Assembly (NCBI RefSeq): GCF_037335815.1
Contig: NZ_CP147841.1
Span: 744,001-808,000 of the forward strand
DNA: 64,000 nt
Source of the DNA: Salinirubellus litoreus
Lineage (GTDB): Archaea; Halobacteriota; Halobacteria; Halobacteriales; Haloarculaceae
Direction of reading: 5' to 3'
This document shows, piece by piece, positions 44,070 to 53,037 of this stretch (within the stretch, counting starts at the first letter, position 1; every line of letters begins with the position of its first letter). The notes beneath the pieces were generated by a model, which was given only the letters and a program-made list of their open reading frames with translations, was not told the origin of the DNA and did no database searches. The position numbers and the translations under genes are program-made.

Positions 44070-44564
44070 ATGGCTTTGATAATCTATGATAAGGATGGTG
44101 AGGACGCAACCTACTCCATCGATAGCCTATCACAACAGGTTCTAACGTATCTCTCGTTTTATGGGTCCGCTGAACCAGCGACAATAGCCTCGAATCTAAA
44201 TGTGAGTGAAAACGGGATCCAAACCCGGATCGAATCCCAGATCGGACTTGATGCTGCTAGTCTGATTTCTTTGGAAGAGCAGCAACAGATGAGATTTGAC
44301 GACGAAGGACTTCGCAGTTCCTACCACCTCCGCTTGACCGAGGCAGGGACCGAGTTCGTATATCGACACCACTCGATCCTAGAAACTCCGACCAGCTTCG
44401 AGTCGATAGCACACACGCTCAGTACACTCGAGAGAGACGTCGGAGACATGGACGACCTCCGGATGAAATACCAATATCTCTCCGAACGTGTCGAGGAACT
44501 TGAGGACATGGTCGGTGGTCTACGTTTGGAAGCTGCTACCAATGAGACAGACAGGTCTGAGTGA
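44070..44564 (+). CDS. Winged-helix / coiled-coil protein of the defence operon
   Basis: A 164-residue protein. Residues ~15-55 (SQQVLTYLSFYGSAEPATIA, then SNLNVSENGIQTRIES) fit a winged-helix DNA-binding domain. The C-terminal ~50 residues (LSTLERDVGDMDDLRMKYQY, then LSERVEELEDMVGGLR) form a coiled coil for dimers. I chose the ATG at 44070 because the frame before it (to the TTG at 44001) is not protein-like. It lies 69 bases before the helicase and about 100 after the methyltransferase, on the same strand. It could be a transcriptional regulator of the second part of the operon or a DNA-recognition subunit. Confidence 0.6.
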   Translation: MALIIYDKDGEDATYSIDSLSQQVLTYLSFYGSAEPATIASNLNVSENGIQTRIESQIGLDAASLISLEEQQQMRFDDEGLRSSYHLRLTEAGTEFVYRHHSILETPTSFESIAHTLSTLERDVGDMDDLRMKYQYLSERVEELEDMVGGLRLEAATNETDRSE

Positions 44565-44633
44565 GTCGGACATCAGGCCCTAGATGGAGCAGATCATAAG
44601 TCACTCCTCTGGTAATGACCAGCAAGCTAACTG

Positions 44634-47600
44634 ATGCTTGACCTCACTAATCGTCCGTGGAACTCCATCTACGAGAGCCGTCCCTCCAGCTCTCGCCCGT
44701 ACCTCGTGGAGGAGTTCTACGTCCCTGCCCTCAAGCGAAGCAAGCGGTATGATCGGATTGCTGGCTACTTCTCCAGTAGTGCTCTCGCGGTGGCGTCGCA
44801 GGGCATAGACGCACTGTTAGAGCACGGCGGCGAGATGCGGTTGATTGTCGGTACTGAGCTCTATTCAACAGACAGGCCAGTGCTGGAAGCGCTGGCTGAG
44901 GAACTTGAAAACTCCTTGCAGGAGCTAGACGAGGAGGAACTGGATGCACGCCTCCAGCTGCTCGCACGACTCCTCCGTGAGGAGCGATTGAAAATCAAGG
45001 TCGCCGTCCCGAGAGAGGGGAGTTGGCGAATATTCCACCCAAAGTTGGGAATTTTCCATGACGACGATGACAATGCGCTTTCGTTCGAGGGGAGCGTGAA
45101 CGAGACGATCGGTGGGTGGAAGAACAACTACGAGCGATTCAAAGTCCACCGGTCGTGGGACAATGGACAGCGAACCTACGTCAAGGGCGACATTGAGACG
45201 TTCGACTCGTTCTGGGAGAACCGTCATCCTTTCGTCGAAGTGTACGATCTCCCGACCGCTATCAAAGAAGACCTAATACAGTGGAAGAACCCGGACACCC
45301 CAGAGCAGCTCCAAGAGGCCATCCAAATCGCCCGTGGTGAAGCTCCGCTGACCGAGCGTGACCTCGCGAACGTCATCTCAGATGGCCATCTCGCTCCCGG
45401 TGGGCTCGCGCTTGCAGAGGAAGCGAGCACGATTACTCCGTGGCCACACCAGCGTGTCGTCTCCGATACCCTCGTCAACACCTATCCAAACAGCTTCCTC
45501 CTCTGCGACGAGGTTGGGCTCGGTAAGACCATTGAGGCCGGCCTGACTCTCTCTCGGCTCGGACTGACAGGCGAACTGGAGACTGGGCTCCTCCTCGTCC
45601 CAGCCAGTCTAACGGTACAGTGGCAGGAGGAGATGTGGGAGAAGTTCAATCTCAACACCTTCCGATACGAGCGGGGGAGCAACTACGAGTACGTCTTCAT
45701 CGACGCATTTGGACGAGAACACCCGATTCCAAGCGTTGCCGACCTAGATCTGTCTCCATCTCAACGTGAACAGGCCTGGGTTGAGAGCCCACACTGGCGG
45801 TTCCTCCATCAACAGCAGGTCGACGAGAACACGAGCGCCCCGACCCTTGTCATCATGTCGTGGCACACAGCCCGCCTCAGCGATCGGTGGGACGAGGTCG
45901 CCCCAGCGGAGGGCAGTACAGTCAGGACCCGTGAGGACGTTCCTGCGAGCTGTCGCGGTCGAGCATCTTCCGGTCGCGAGGGGGTCTGGGACGCCGTCAT
46001 CGTTGACGAGGCGCACAACGGCCGCAAACCGAGCAGCTTCTACTCGATGATGGAGCGGCTCCGCGACCATACGCAGACGTACTATCTGCTGACTGCAACT
46101 CCCATGCAGTTGCATCCTGGCGAACTCTACGACCTGATGTCGCTGCTCGACCTTCCCGGTGGGTGGGGCAATCACGACGAATTCGTCGAATTCTTCGAAA
46201 CGCGTAGAGCACTCAGCAAATCCCTCGACAAGGAACTGGACGAGACAGATTCGAACGACTCCGACGATTCTTGGTCGGCACAATCGACCCTCACCGACGG
46301 GCGGTATCAAGACCGGCTCTCCGAGGACCCGGATTTATCGAACCGAATCATCGACCGCGTCGGTAGTGAGTTAGATATCAAGGACGACGACCAGGCACGG
46401 TCCATCGCGAAACAGCGGCTCCTGAATGCGTGTACTCTCGCGAGCGACTACGGTACCCACTACGACGGCTACATCGAGGCGTTCGAAGCAGCCCTCGACG
46501 AGCACGATGTCGACCCGTTCGAAGCGAAAGAGGACGAGAAGCTGAAGTACCTCCTCTATCCGGAGTGGAAAGCTGAAGAAGAGTGGTTGACATTCTCTCA
46601 GTCTGACCAACTCAAATCGCTCGACGAACTGACGGGGTCGGGGTGGAGGGTCGTCCAAGATGTCCTCTCCGAGTCGACTCCTGTTGACGCTCTCATCCAT
46701 CGAAATACCCGTGATACGCTCCGGAAGTACGAGCGAGTCGGGCTCCTTGACACGCGAGTCCCGACACGGAATCCTGAGCAGCACAAAATCGAGCTGACTG
46801 ACGAGACACGCGAGGTGTATGACCGCATCGACGACTACACCAGGAAGTTCTACAAGCTGGCTCAGCAGTCCGACGAGGCCGACTCTCGGGCCATCGGGTT
46901 CGTGATGACGACGTACCGACAGCGCTTGACCAGCAGCGTCTACGCGATCTCACAGAGTCTCCAGAATCGAGTGAAGAAGCTCCGTGGGCAGCTCGCTGTC
47001 CTCAGGGGAAAACAGCGAGCGAAAGAGCAGATCTACAGTGACACGCAACAGGTGGTGATGGAGACACTCGGAAACTATGACATCGATGACCCTGACGACT
47101 TAGACCAATTAGAAGGGGAGTTAGAGGACGCAGATCTAAGCGAAATCATCCCGAGTGTGACCGACGAGGGACTCCACCTACTCGAGCGGGAGATTGATGA
47201 ACTCGAGTCGTTCGTGGACGTACTCGCCGACATCGAGCAGGACCCGAAGATTGGCCAACTCAAGACCGACCTTGACACACTCGATCGGGAGGGTCACAGT
47301 CGGGCGATAATTTTCACACAGTACACAGATACGATGGACTTCATCCGCAAGAGCCTCATATCGATACACGGCGAGACTGTCGCGACATACTCCGGACGTG
47401 GTGGGGAAGTCTACGACCAGGAGTCAGGAAGCTGGGTCGAAGTCGGTAAGGAGCGAGTGAAGCGGGAGTTCTCGGACGACGACGGGCACGTCGATATCCT
47501 CGTCTGTACGGACTCAGCTAGTGAGGGACTCAATCTACAGGAATGTGGTGCGCTGATTAACTATGACTTGCCGTGGAATCCGATGCGTGTTGAGCAGCGT

Positions 47601-48569
47601 ATCGGGCGAATTGACCGTATCGGTCAGGAGTTCGAAGAGGTCACCATCCTGAACTACAGCTACGAAGATACAGTCGAGACTGATATTTATGAGAGACTGG
47701 ACGCTCGTATCGGGTTGTTCGAAAACGTAGTCGGAGATATGCAGCCGATACTGTCGAGCGTGAGCCAGCAGATTCGCACAGCAACCCTCGAATCCGATCG
47801 TGAGGAGAGCGGGGCCGCTGTTGAACGGGCTGACCGGCAACTCTCGGAGGAGATCGAGTCGCAGAAAGAGAGTGATCGAGTCGAGATAGGGGAATCTTTA
47901 GACAGAGTCGAGAACCTAGTCCAACAGGACGTCATCGACGAAGCGAAGCTCGATGCGTGGCAGTCCTACGCTCATCCCGACCTCGTGGATGTTGGGGCGG
48001 GGGACTACGAATACACGACTCCATTCGACCCAGCCGGCTTGGAAGCGACTCTACTTCGGAGTGAAGCGCTCGCTGAGGCTGGAGTCAAATTCACGGCAGT
48101 GGCCGATTTAGAAGTGGATTCGGGCGATGACTCACCTTTTGAGGGATTCGCATTCGAGGATTCGGCGTACAAGCTGGAGGCAGACGGCGTTGAGATTCCC
48201 GAGGAGGATGGGGAACAGACGATTGCAGAAACGATTGCTCCAGAAATGAATGCGGCAGCAGTCACGTTCTCGGCCGAGTGCGCTGATGAGTACCCCTCGA
48301 TTCGATATCTAGCTCCGGGAAGCCCACTTTTAGCTGCGCTAATTCAGTTGATGCGTAAGGGAAGTCAAGACAAGACCAGACTCACGGAGCACACGAAGGG
48401 GCGGCCCGAGAGCCCGGAGCTGCCAGTAGTGTGTGGATGGGGTCGGGACCAGGAGCTATTCACTCTCAGTACAGAGGGTGCGTCGGTGTCAGATACTCCT
48501 CTAGATGTTCTCACAACGTGGTGTGAACAGTTCCTCGATAACCGGGACTCGTCGAGCACTCCATCGTAA
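44634..48569 (+). CDS. SNF2-type helicase with N-terminal PLD-like nuclease domain
   Basis: A 1311-residue protein. Residues ~1-190 form a phospholipase-D-like domain with the H-x-K catalytic pair (H135, K137 in IFHPKLGIF) and a downstream GSVNET. The SNF2 helicase motor then has Walker A in CDEVGLGKTIEAG (K298), DEAH in VIVDEAHNGRKP (D458 to H461), LLTATPMQL, and in lobe two IIFTQYTD, CTDSASEGLNLQ and RIGRIDRIGQ. The C-terminal ~300 residues are acidic and helical. The domain pairing makes it the likely DNA-translocating and cutting arm of the system, recalling DISARM-type SNF2 helicases. It is the last gene of the operon, followed by a terminator-like hairpin. Only one H-x-K is visible, so two chains may be needed to form a PLD site. 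Confidence 0.92.
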   Translation: MLDLTNRPWNSIYESRPSSSRPYLVEEFYVPALKRSKRYDRIAGYFSSSALAVASQGIDALLEHGGEMRLIVGTELYSTDRPVLEALAEELENSLQELDEEELDARLQLLARLLREERLKIKVAVPREGSWRIFHPKLGIFHDDDDNALSFEGSVNETIGGWKNNYERFKVHRSWDNGQRTYVKGDIETFDSFWENRHPFVEVYDLPTAIKEDLIQWKNPDTPEQLQEAIQIARGEAPLTERDLANVISDGHLAPGGLALAEEASTITPWPHQRVVSDTLVNTYPNSFLLCDEVGLGKTIEAGLTLSRLGLTGELETGLLLVPASLTVQWQEEMWEKFNLNTFRYERGSNYEYVFIDAFGREHPIPSVADLDLSPSQREQAWVESPHWRFLHQQQVDENTSAPTLVIMSWHTARLSDRWDEVAPAEGSTVRTREDVPASCRGRASSGREGVWDAVIVDEAHNGRKPSSFYSMMERLRDHTQTYYLLTATPMQLHPGELYDLMSLLDLPGGWGNHDEFVEFFETRRALSKSLDKELDETDSNDSDDSWSAQSTLTDGRYQDRLSEDPDLSNRIIDRVGSELDIKDDDQARSIAKQRLLNACTLASDYGTHYDGYIEAFEAALDEHDVDPFEAKEDEKLKYLLYPEWKAEEEWLTFSQSDQLKSLDELTGSGWRVVQDVLSESTPVDALIHRNTRDTLRKYERVGLLDTRVPTRNPEQHKIELTDETREVYDRIDDYTRKFYKLAQQSDEADSRAIGFVMTTYRQRLTSSVYAISQSLQNRVKKLRGQLAVLRGKQRAKEQIYSDTQQVVMETLGNYDIDDPDDLDQLEGELEDADLSEIIPSVTDEGLHLLEREIDELESFVDVLADIEQDPKIGQLKTDLDTLDREGHSRAIIFTQYTDTMDFIRKSLISIHGETVATYSGRGGEVYDQESGSWVEVGKERVKREFSDDDGHVDILVCTDSASEGLNLQECGALINYDLPWNPMRVEQRIGRIDRIGQEFEEVTILNYSYEDTVETDIYERLDARIGLFENVVGDMQPILSSVSQQIRTATLESDREESGAAVERADRQLSEEIESQKESDRVEIGESLDRVENLVQQDVIDEAKLDAWQSYAHPDLVDVGAGDYEYTTPFDPAGLEATLLRSEALAEAGVKFTAVADLEVDSGDDSPFEGFAFEDSAYKLEADGVEIPEEDGEQTIAETIAPEMNAAAVTFSAECADEYPSIRYLAPGSPLLAALIQLMRKGSQDKTRLTEHTKGRPESPELPVVCGWGRDQELFTLSTEGASVSDTPLDVLTTWCEQFLDNRDSSSTPS

Positions 48570-48597
48570 AGACCCCCATTTCGACTGCTTCGGGTGG

Positions 48598-48634
48598 AAC
48601 CGCCGTGCGGATGCGGAGGCGGTTTATTTTCTTC
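48598..48634 (+). terminator. Stem-loop with T-rich tail after the helicase gene
   Basis: aaccgcc pairs with ggcggtt around a 13-base loop, directly followed by tattttctt. The position, about 30 bases past the helicase stop, fits termination of the defence operon. Confidence 0.5.
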
Positions 48635-48760
48635 CCCCGGAGGGGGTGGCCTTTAGCCACACTCGCTAAGGGGATATTCCCGGCGGATAGGAACAGTCCC
48701 ATCGGCGCTAGCGCTGGCACTGGCGTTCCAGGCGAAATACACCACGACAGGATGCTCTAC
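48634..48760. other. Structured non-coding stretch with several stem-loops
   Basis: Consecutive hairpins: ccccc-gga-ggggg (48634-48646), cctttagc-cacactc-gctaagg (48650-48671) and a perfect palindrome gcgctagcgc further on. No gene spans this in a convincing frame. It could be part of an insertion-element end, a small RNA, or a decayed site. I do not recognise the family. Confidence 0.35.
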
Positions 48761-48829
48761 AGGGGAAGGAAGCTGCGATTATTGCCGGTAAGAGGGGTGC
48801 GAGATAGTGTTGCCACTATACTGGCGGGG

Positions 48830-50620
48830 TCAGCCGGGGGGCCCAGCCTCACCGAGGTCGTGCCACACTTTCTGGCGGCAGTCGAGAGCGGACTCGCGCT
48901 CGCGGCCGCTGTCGAGACCGACCTCGTAGTCAAGGGACTCGAATCGAGAGCGGTACTCGTCGATGAGCGAACGAGCACGCCAAGTCTCGCCGTTCTCGAG
49001 AACGATGTCGGCACCCAAGAACTCACCTAGGGCGCGGCCGACCTGGAGCCATGCATCAGCGATTTCGTTCACAACCTTGGCGCGATGGAGTCTCGATGAC
49101 GAGCGGAGCTTGCTGGTCGGCGTGCCCAAACGTATCTGAAGGCGACCGTCGTGGGTCTCGCCGAACTGAAGATCGTACCGTGCGGCGACCTGCTGGAGTA
49201 CCCCGGACTCCTTCGCGAAGACGCGCTCGTCGACGCCGAGCAAACGGGCGACACGGGTAGTGGCACTGCCGACGGTCCGCTCGACGAGGTCGATGATAGC
49301 ACGGATTTCCTCGGCGGCCTGCTGGCAGGCCCAGCGAACCACCCCGTTCTGGTTCTCGAGGACGCCCTCCATGCGTTCGAGCACGCGATAGACGGTAGAG
49401 ATGGACACGTCTGCCTCGTTGGCGAGGTCCTCCACGTGCATCTTGTCGCCGCCGTCGGCCATGGCCTGCGTGACGTCCTGGCCGGCACCGGTCATCTCGC
49501 GGAAGGCAGCAGCGACCGATGCTTCTCGACGCTTTTTGATGGCCGGCGTGGGGTCAGAGTGCAATTCGACGCAGCGGTCGGTTACGTCGACACTGAAGTG
49601 ATCGTCAGCGACGAACGATGTCGGCGCGTCGGTCGGGACACCGGCATGTTCGAGGACGTTGATGAGCGTGTTCTCGAGTTCGCCGTGGAGGTCGTCACGA
49701 TCCCCCCACTGGACTGACGAGCGGTTGAGCTTGATAGTGTTCTCAGCGTTCCTACCTTTCATGAACAGCGCACCAACCTTTGGATGCTCGAGCGGGTCAC
49801 CGGATTCGGTCGTCCGGACGTACTTCGGGTAGTAGCATTTCAGCTGCTTCCCGCGTTCCTGCCCTGGGAGGAACTCCCGAGCTGTTCGGGCGTTGTAGCG
49901 GAACGTGTGACGATATCCGAGACACTCTGTATTGTCGATGTCCCAGATGGCCCGGGCAGACTGCCCACCGGTCAGGAGTCGAGCGAGACGGCCAAAGTAC
50001 CCGTCCTCGCGAACGAGCTTCTTTGCCATCCCCTTCTCGATCCGATAATAGCGCTCGGAAGTAGTGATGGGCGAGCGACGATCGACGTTTCGCATGGCGA
50101 AAAAGCGCTGGCCCCAGTAATTACCCCCTTCAACAGCGAGGCGCTCACACACTTCGTCAAGGAGATGTGGGAAGACATCTGGCTCGACGTTCGACCCATC
50201 GGCGGTGACGTCCACTCCCTCGTCGACGTGATCGGGGAGTTCACGAAACAGCCCCGTCCAGGGGCTCTTGAACTTGGAACCGTCGGTGTGTCGCTGGCCA
50301 CGCCAGCGGGGTTTGATGTGGAACGAGGCCTTCTTCTGGCCTGGACCTCGGCCCTTCAGCCGCCACTCACGCATGGCAGCATCCTCGTCGAGACCGAAAT
50401 CGGGCCGTGGGGCGAGAGTGCCAGTCTGGAATTTGACATCGAACTCCCAGTGCTCAGTCTCCCCACCGGGCATCGGCAGGTCGTACGCGACCTCGGTAGA
50501 GGCCTCGAAGGGTTGGCCCTGTAGCGCGCCAGAGAGAACCCAGTAAGGCGTCAGATCACCAACGTACCATAGGTATGCCTTGAACTCGTGCTGGGCGGAG
50601 GCAATGTGCTCGCCCGTCAT
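48830..50620 (-). CDS. Element-type protein with winged-helix region, about 596 aa
   Basis: A large soluble protein read toward the left, beginning TGEHIASAQHEFKAYLW. The first ~400 residues are mixed alpha/beta with many Trp/Tyr and basic patches. Residues ~410-440 (MHVEDLANEADVSISTVYRV) are a clear helix-turn-helix, preceded by a helical linker. The rest is helical with a DNA-binding flavour. I associate the family (possibly DUF7845) with haloarchaeal plasmid-like or tRNA-integrated elements, but am not sure of the name. It is the gene nearest the tRNA end, where maintenance or replication functions often sit, with AT-rich direct repeats close by in the spacer. A role in element replication or control is inference. 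Start: the ATG at 50620 or 50629. Confidence 0.65.
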   Translation of the reverse strand: MTGEHIASAQHEFKAYLWYVGDLTPYWVLSGALQGQPFEASTEVAYDLPMPGGETEHWEFDVKFQTGTLAPRPDFGLDEDAAMREWRLKGRGPGQKKASFHIKPRWRGQRHTDGSKFKSPWTGLFRELPDHVDEGVDVTADGSNVEPDVFPHLLDEVCERLAVEGGNYWGQRFFAMRNVDRRSPITTSERYYRIEKGMAKKLVREDGYFGRLARLLTGGQSARAIWDIDNTECLGYRHTFRYNARTAREFLPGQERGKQLKCYYPKYVRTTESGDPLEHPKVGALFMKGRNAENTIKLNRSSVQWGDRDDLHGELENTLINVLEHAGVPTDAPTSFVADDHFSVDVTDRCVELHSDPTPAIKKRREASVAAAFREMTGAGQDVTQAMADGGDKMHVEDLANEADVSISTVYRVLERMEGVLENQNGVVRWACQQAAEEIRAIIDLVERTVGSATTRVARLLGVDERVFAKESGVLQQVAARYDLQFGETHDGRLQIRLGTPTSKLRSSSRLHRAKVVNEIADAWLQVGRALGEFLGADIVLENGETWRARSLIDEYRSRFESLDYEVGLDSGRERESALDCRQKVWHDLGEAGPPG

Positions 50621-51138
50621 AGGCGACACCCCGAGATACCAGGGACGAGAGCTGGGATTGCCCGGTTGACCGTGAAGACAAGCAGGCCGTCATTATATCC
50701 CGAATCGAGTGCGAGAGGGATCGCACGCGGAGAAAATATCGGAAAGAGGCCCAGATATTGTGCGTTAGTCGCCGCAGTCCTAAGGTGTCCTGTTGACCGA
50801 GAAAGCTCACGCTCAGGTCTGTTCGCGGCGGAACGCTCAATACAATTGAGCGACAGATTAGCCACGCCCGACCACCTTTGCGTGGCGTGGCAGTCTGCCG
50901 CTGAGGGCCGAAGCCTTGGAACAGTGAACGGCCCTCGCGGTCTGTCTTTGCGTTACACGGGGGACCCCGAACCCGCGAATGTTGATCGACTCAGACAGGA
51001 CAGTATCGAAGCTACCTCTCCCGGGGGAGGTCTTACCGACATTCGAACCGAGAAGGCGATGCCGCCTCCCGGAAAATATCACGGGAGAAAATATGAGAGA
51101 GACGTCTGCACAGCTTGGGATTATGTAGAAATTTTGAG
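50621..51138. other. Element end spacer with repeats (518 bp)
   Basis: No gene. It holds a perfect inverted repeat gctcaat-aca-attgagc (50835-50851) and three copies of GAAAATAT (near 50733, 51069 and 51085, twice as gagaaaatat). In an element end next to the tRNA these could be integrase arm-binding, origin or operator sites. Confidence 0.45.
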
Positions 51139-51150
51139 TAGTCCCACCAG
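51137..51150. other. Putative attachment site inside tRNA-Gln 3' end
   Basis: The 12 bases at 51139-51150 are the tRNA acceptor end. They recur exactly at 6430-6441 and, extended to 14, at 263-276. The tRNA is complete, so the integrated element has rebuilt its 3' end. Confidence 0.6.
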
Positions 51151-51211
51151 GATTCGAACCTGGGTCGTTGCCCCCAGAAGGCAACAGGATTGGCCACTAC
51201 CCCATGGGACT
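51139..51211 (-). tRNA. tRNA-Gln (anticodon CUG)
   Basis: A 73-base minus-strand tRNA. The acceptor AGTCCCA pairs with TGGGACT, with discriminator A. The anticodon stem TTGCC/GGCAA encloses loop TTCTGGG, giving anticodon CTG. The T arm carries the usual GGTTCGAATCC. CCA is not encoded. The 3' end is the integration target of the island on the left. There is a clear change from accessory to core-type sequence across this gene. Confidence 0.95.
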
Positions 51212-51355
51212 GGAGCGTCTACCCGCGACCGTCCGCAGGCACTTCCGGATACCCTCCTGAGCGTTATCAATATTCCGGAGTGGGCTCGCGGCCCCGCGGT
51301 GCGGATTCCGGGGCCGCCGTTCCCACCGCGCCATCCGGGCGGAGCCGTGACACGA

Positions 51356-51366
51356 ACTTATATAAT
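51356..51366 (+). promoter_or_regulatory. TATA box of the glycosyltransferase gene
   Basis: aacttatataat lies about 40 bases upstream of the ATG at 51402, predicting a short leader of about 10-15 bases. Confidence 0.55.
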
Positions 51367-51401
51367 CGGGACACGCGCACTTCCGATCGAGAATCGTCGA
51401 G

Positions 51402-52472
51402 ATGGTTCCGAAGGTCCTGATGCTCGGCTGGGGGTTTCCGCCGAAGATAACCGGAGGTCTCGACACCGCGATCGCCGAGCTGTTCGAAGTGTTCCGCGCC
51501 AGGGACGACGTCGAGATCGAGCTGGTGCTCCCAGCGGAGTACGCTCCCGAGGACCGCGAGGGGATCCACGGGATCCCCACGGGGAAGGGTGACATCGTGA
51601 CGCGGATCGGTCGGCTCGCGGGCGAGTTCGCCGACCGCGCCGAGGACGCCGATATCGTCCACACCCACGACTGGTTCGGCTACAGCCCGGGCTCGCGCGT
51701 CCAGCTCGAACACGACGTCGAGTGGATCACCACGTTCCACTCGCTGTCCTCGGACCGGAACGTCAACCCACCCGAGCGGGAGGTCGAGACCGAACAGCGG
51801 GTGGCCAATCGCTCCGACCACGTGATCGCGGTGAGCGAGTTCACGCGGGGGAAGATAAAGCGCGAATACGGGGTGGACGCGACGGTAATCTACAACGGCT
51901 TCTCGTCGGTCGATCCCACCGGCCGCGACGTGAAGGCCGAGTACGACATCGACGGGAAGATGCTGTTCTTCGTCGGGCGGCACACCGATCAGAAGGGGAT
52001 ATCGCACCTGCTGTACGCCCTCTCGAAGCTCGGGCGCGACGACGTGACGCTCGTCCTGGGGGGGACGGGCCACCTCACCGAGCAGCTGAAGCGGTTCACC
52101 GAACTGCTCGGTATCGAGGACCGGGTCGTCTTCGCCGGCTACGTCCCCCAGGAGGAGCTCGGTGACTACTACGCCAGCGCGGACCTGTTCGTCTCCTCCT
52201 CCCTGTCGGAGCCGTTCGGAATCACCATCGTCGAGGCGCTCTCGGTGGGGACGCGCGTCGTCGCCTGCGAGAGCGGGGCCGCCGAACTGCTCCCCGAGGA
52301 CTGCGTCATCGAGGTCGAGCCCGACTCGGACTCCATCGCCGACGGGATCGAGCGCGGCCTCGCGATGAACACCCCCCTCGAGTACGAGGTCCGGACCTGG
52401 GAGCAGGTCGGCCAGGAGCACGTCGAGTTCTACGAGCGGGTGCTAGACGAGTCGGAGCCGGACCCGGAGTAA
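51402..52472 (+). CDS. GT4-family glycosyltransferase (glycogen-synthase-like)
   Basis: A 356-residue GT-B fold enzyme. The N-terminal MLGWGFPPKITGGLDTAIAE holds the Gly-rich start of nucleotide-sugar-dependent transferases. Then HTHDWFGY, the donor-site FFVGRHTDQKGISHLL, and SEPFGITIVEALSVGTRVV, which contains the E-x7-E motif of GT4. It probably transfers glucose or another hexose to a glycan or storage polymer. The large GH15 glucoamylase gene follows on the same strand after one small gene, so both may act on alpha-glucan. It starts at an ATG with an upstream TATA. It is core chromosome in composition. Confidence 0.88.
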   Translation: MVPKVLMLGWGFPPKITGGLDTAIAELFEVFRARDDVEIELVLPAEYAPEDREGIHGIPTGKGDIVTRIGRLAGEFADRAEDADIVHTHDWFGYSPGSRVQLEHDVEWITTFHSLSSDRNVNPPEREVETEQRVANRSDHVIAVSEFTRGKIKREYGVDATVIYNGFSSVDPTGRDVKAEYDIDGKMLFFVGRHTDQKGISHLLYALSKLGRDDVTLVLGGTGHLTEQLKRFTELLGIEDRVVFAGYVPQEELGDYYASADLFVSSSLSEPFGITIVEALSVGTRVVACESGAAELLPEDCVIEVEPDSDSIADGIERGLAMNTPLEYEVRTWEQVGQEHVEFYERVLDESEPDPE

Positions 52473-52512
52473 GCCGGGGAGCGCCGCCGGGTCGTCCCGA
52501 GTACCGACCGAA

Positions 52513-52863
52513 TCAGCGGAGGAACCGCACGTCGGTCACGGGCTCGGGGTGGACGATGCGGTAGCCGTCGGCGGTCGGCTCCAGGCCGGTCACCTGGGGT
52601 GACCCGGAGCTCCGGTAGGGGGTGTCGCCGACGCCGCTCCCGGGGTCGTAGGGGCTCTCGTAGGGGGTCTGACGGCCGCCCCCGCTCTCCGCCGACCGTT
52701 CGAAGTCCTCCGGGGGGAGGTAGATGTGTTCGCCCGAGGCCGACCGGACGATGACGGCGGTGTCGCGGTCGCCGGCGACCCGGATCTCCGTCCGCCCATC
52801 GGCGATGCTCATGTCGAAGTCGACCGTCTCGGGACCGCCGCCGGCGTCCGCCGACTCGCTCAT
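52513..52863 (-). CDS. Haloarchaeal conserved-type small acidic protein (DUF7510-like)
   Basis: A 116-residue protein from the ATG at 52863. It has an acidic N-terminus with ADGRTEIRVAGDRDTAVIVR and HIYLPPEDF, an all-beta pattern I recall from small haloarchaeal proteins (possibly DUF7510). A Ser/Gly/Tyr-rich disordered linker follows, then a beta end (YRIVHPEPVTDVRFLR). No catalytic motif. It lies between two sugar-related genes on the opposite strand, with no direct functional link visible. The family name is from memory and should be treated as tentative. Confidence 0.68.
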   Translation of the reverse strand: MSESADAGGGPETVDFDMSIADGRTEIRVAGDRDTAVIVRSASGEHIYLPPEDFERSAESGGGRQTPYESPYDPGSGVGDTPYRSSGSPQVTGLEPTADGYRIVHPEPVTDVRFLR

Positions 52864-53037
52864 ACCGGTGAGGGGGACCTGCGTCACTTAGCTATTTCCC
52901 GCGAGGCCGACGCCCGCCGGGACGGTCGGGGCGTCCGGGGAACGCCGATCGGCGAGGAGAGGAGTCGATGACTGCGGCCCGTTCGCGGGCGTGGATGGCC
53001 TCAACACTACTATAGGTGGTGGATCGTACGGTGGGGT

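Noticed and set aside
48511..48720. Minus-strand ORF thought to be a TnpB tail
   Set aside because: Composition and phrase memory were too weak; it overlaps the helicase end and the hairpins, so no TnpB call was made.
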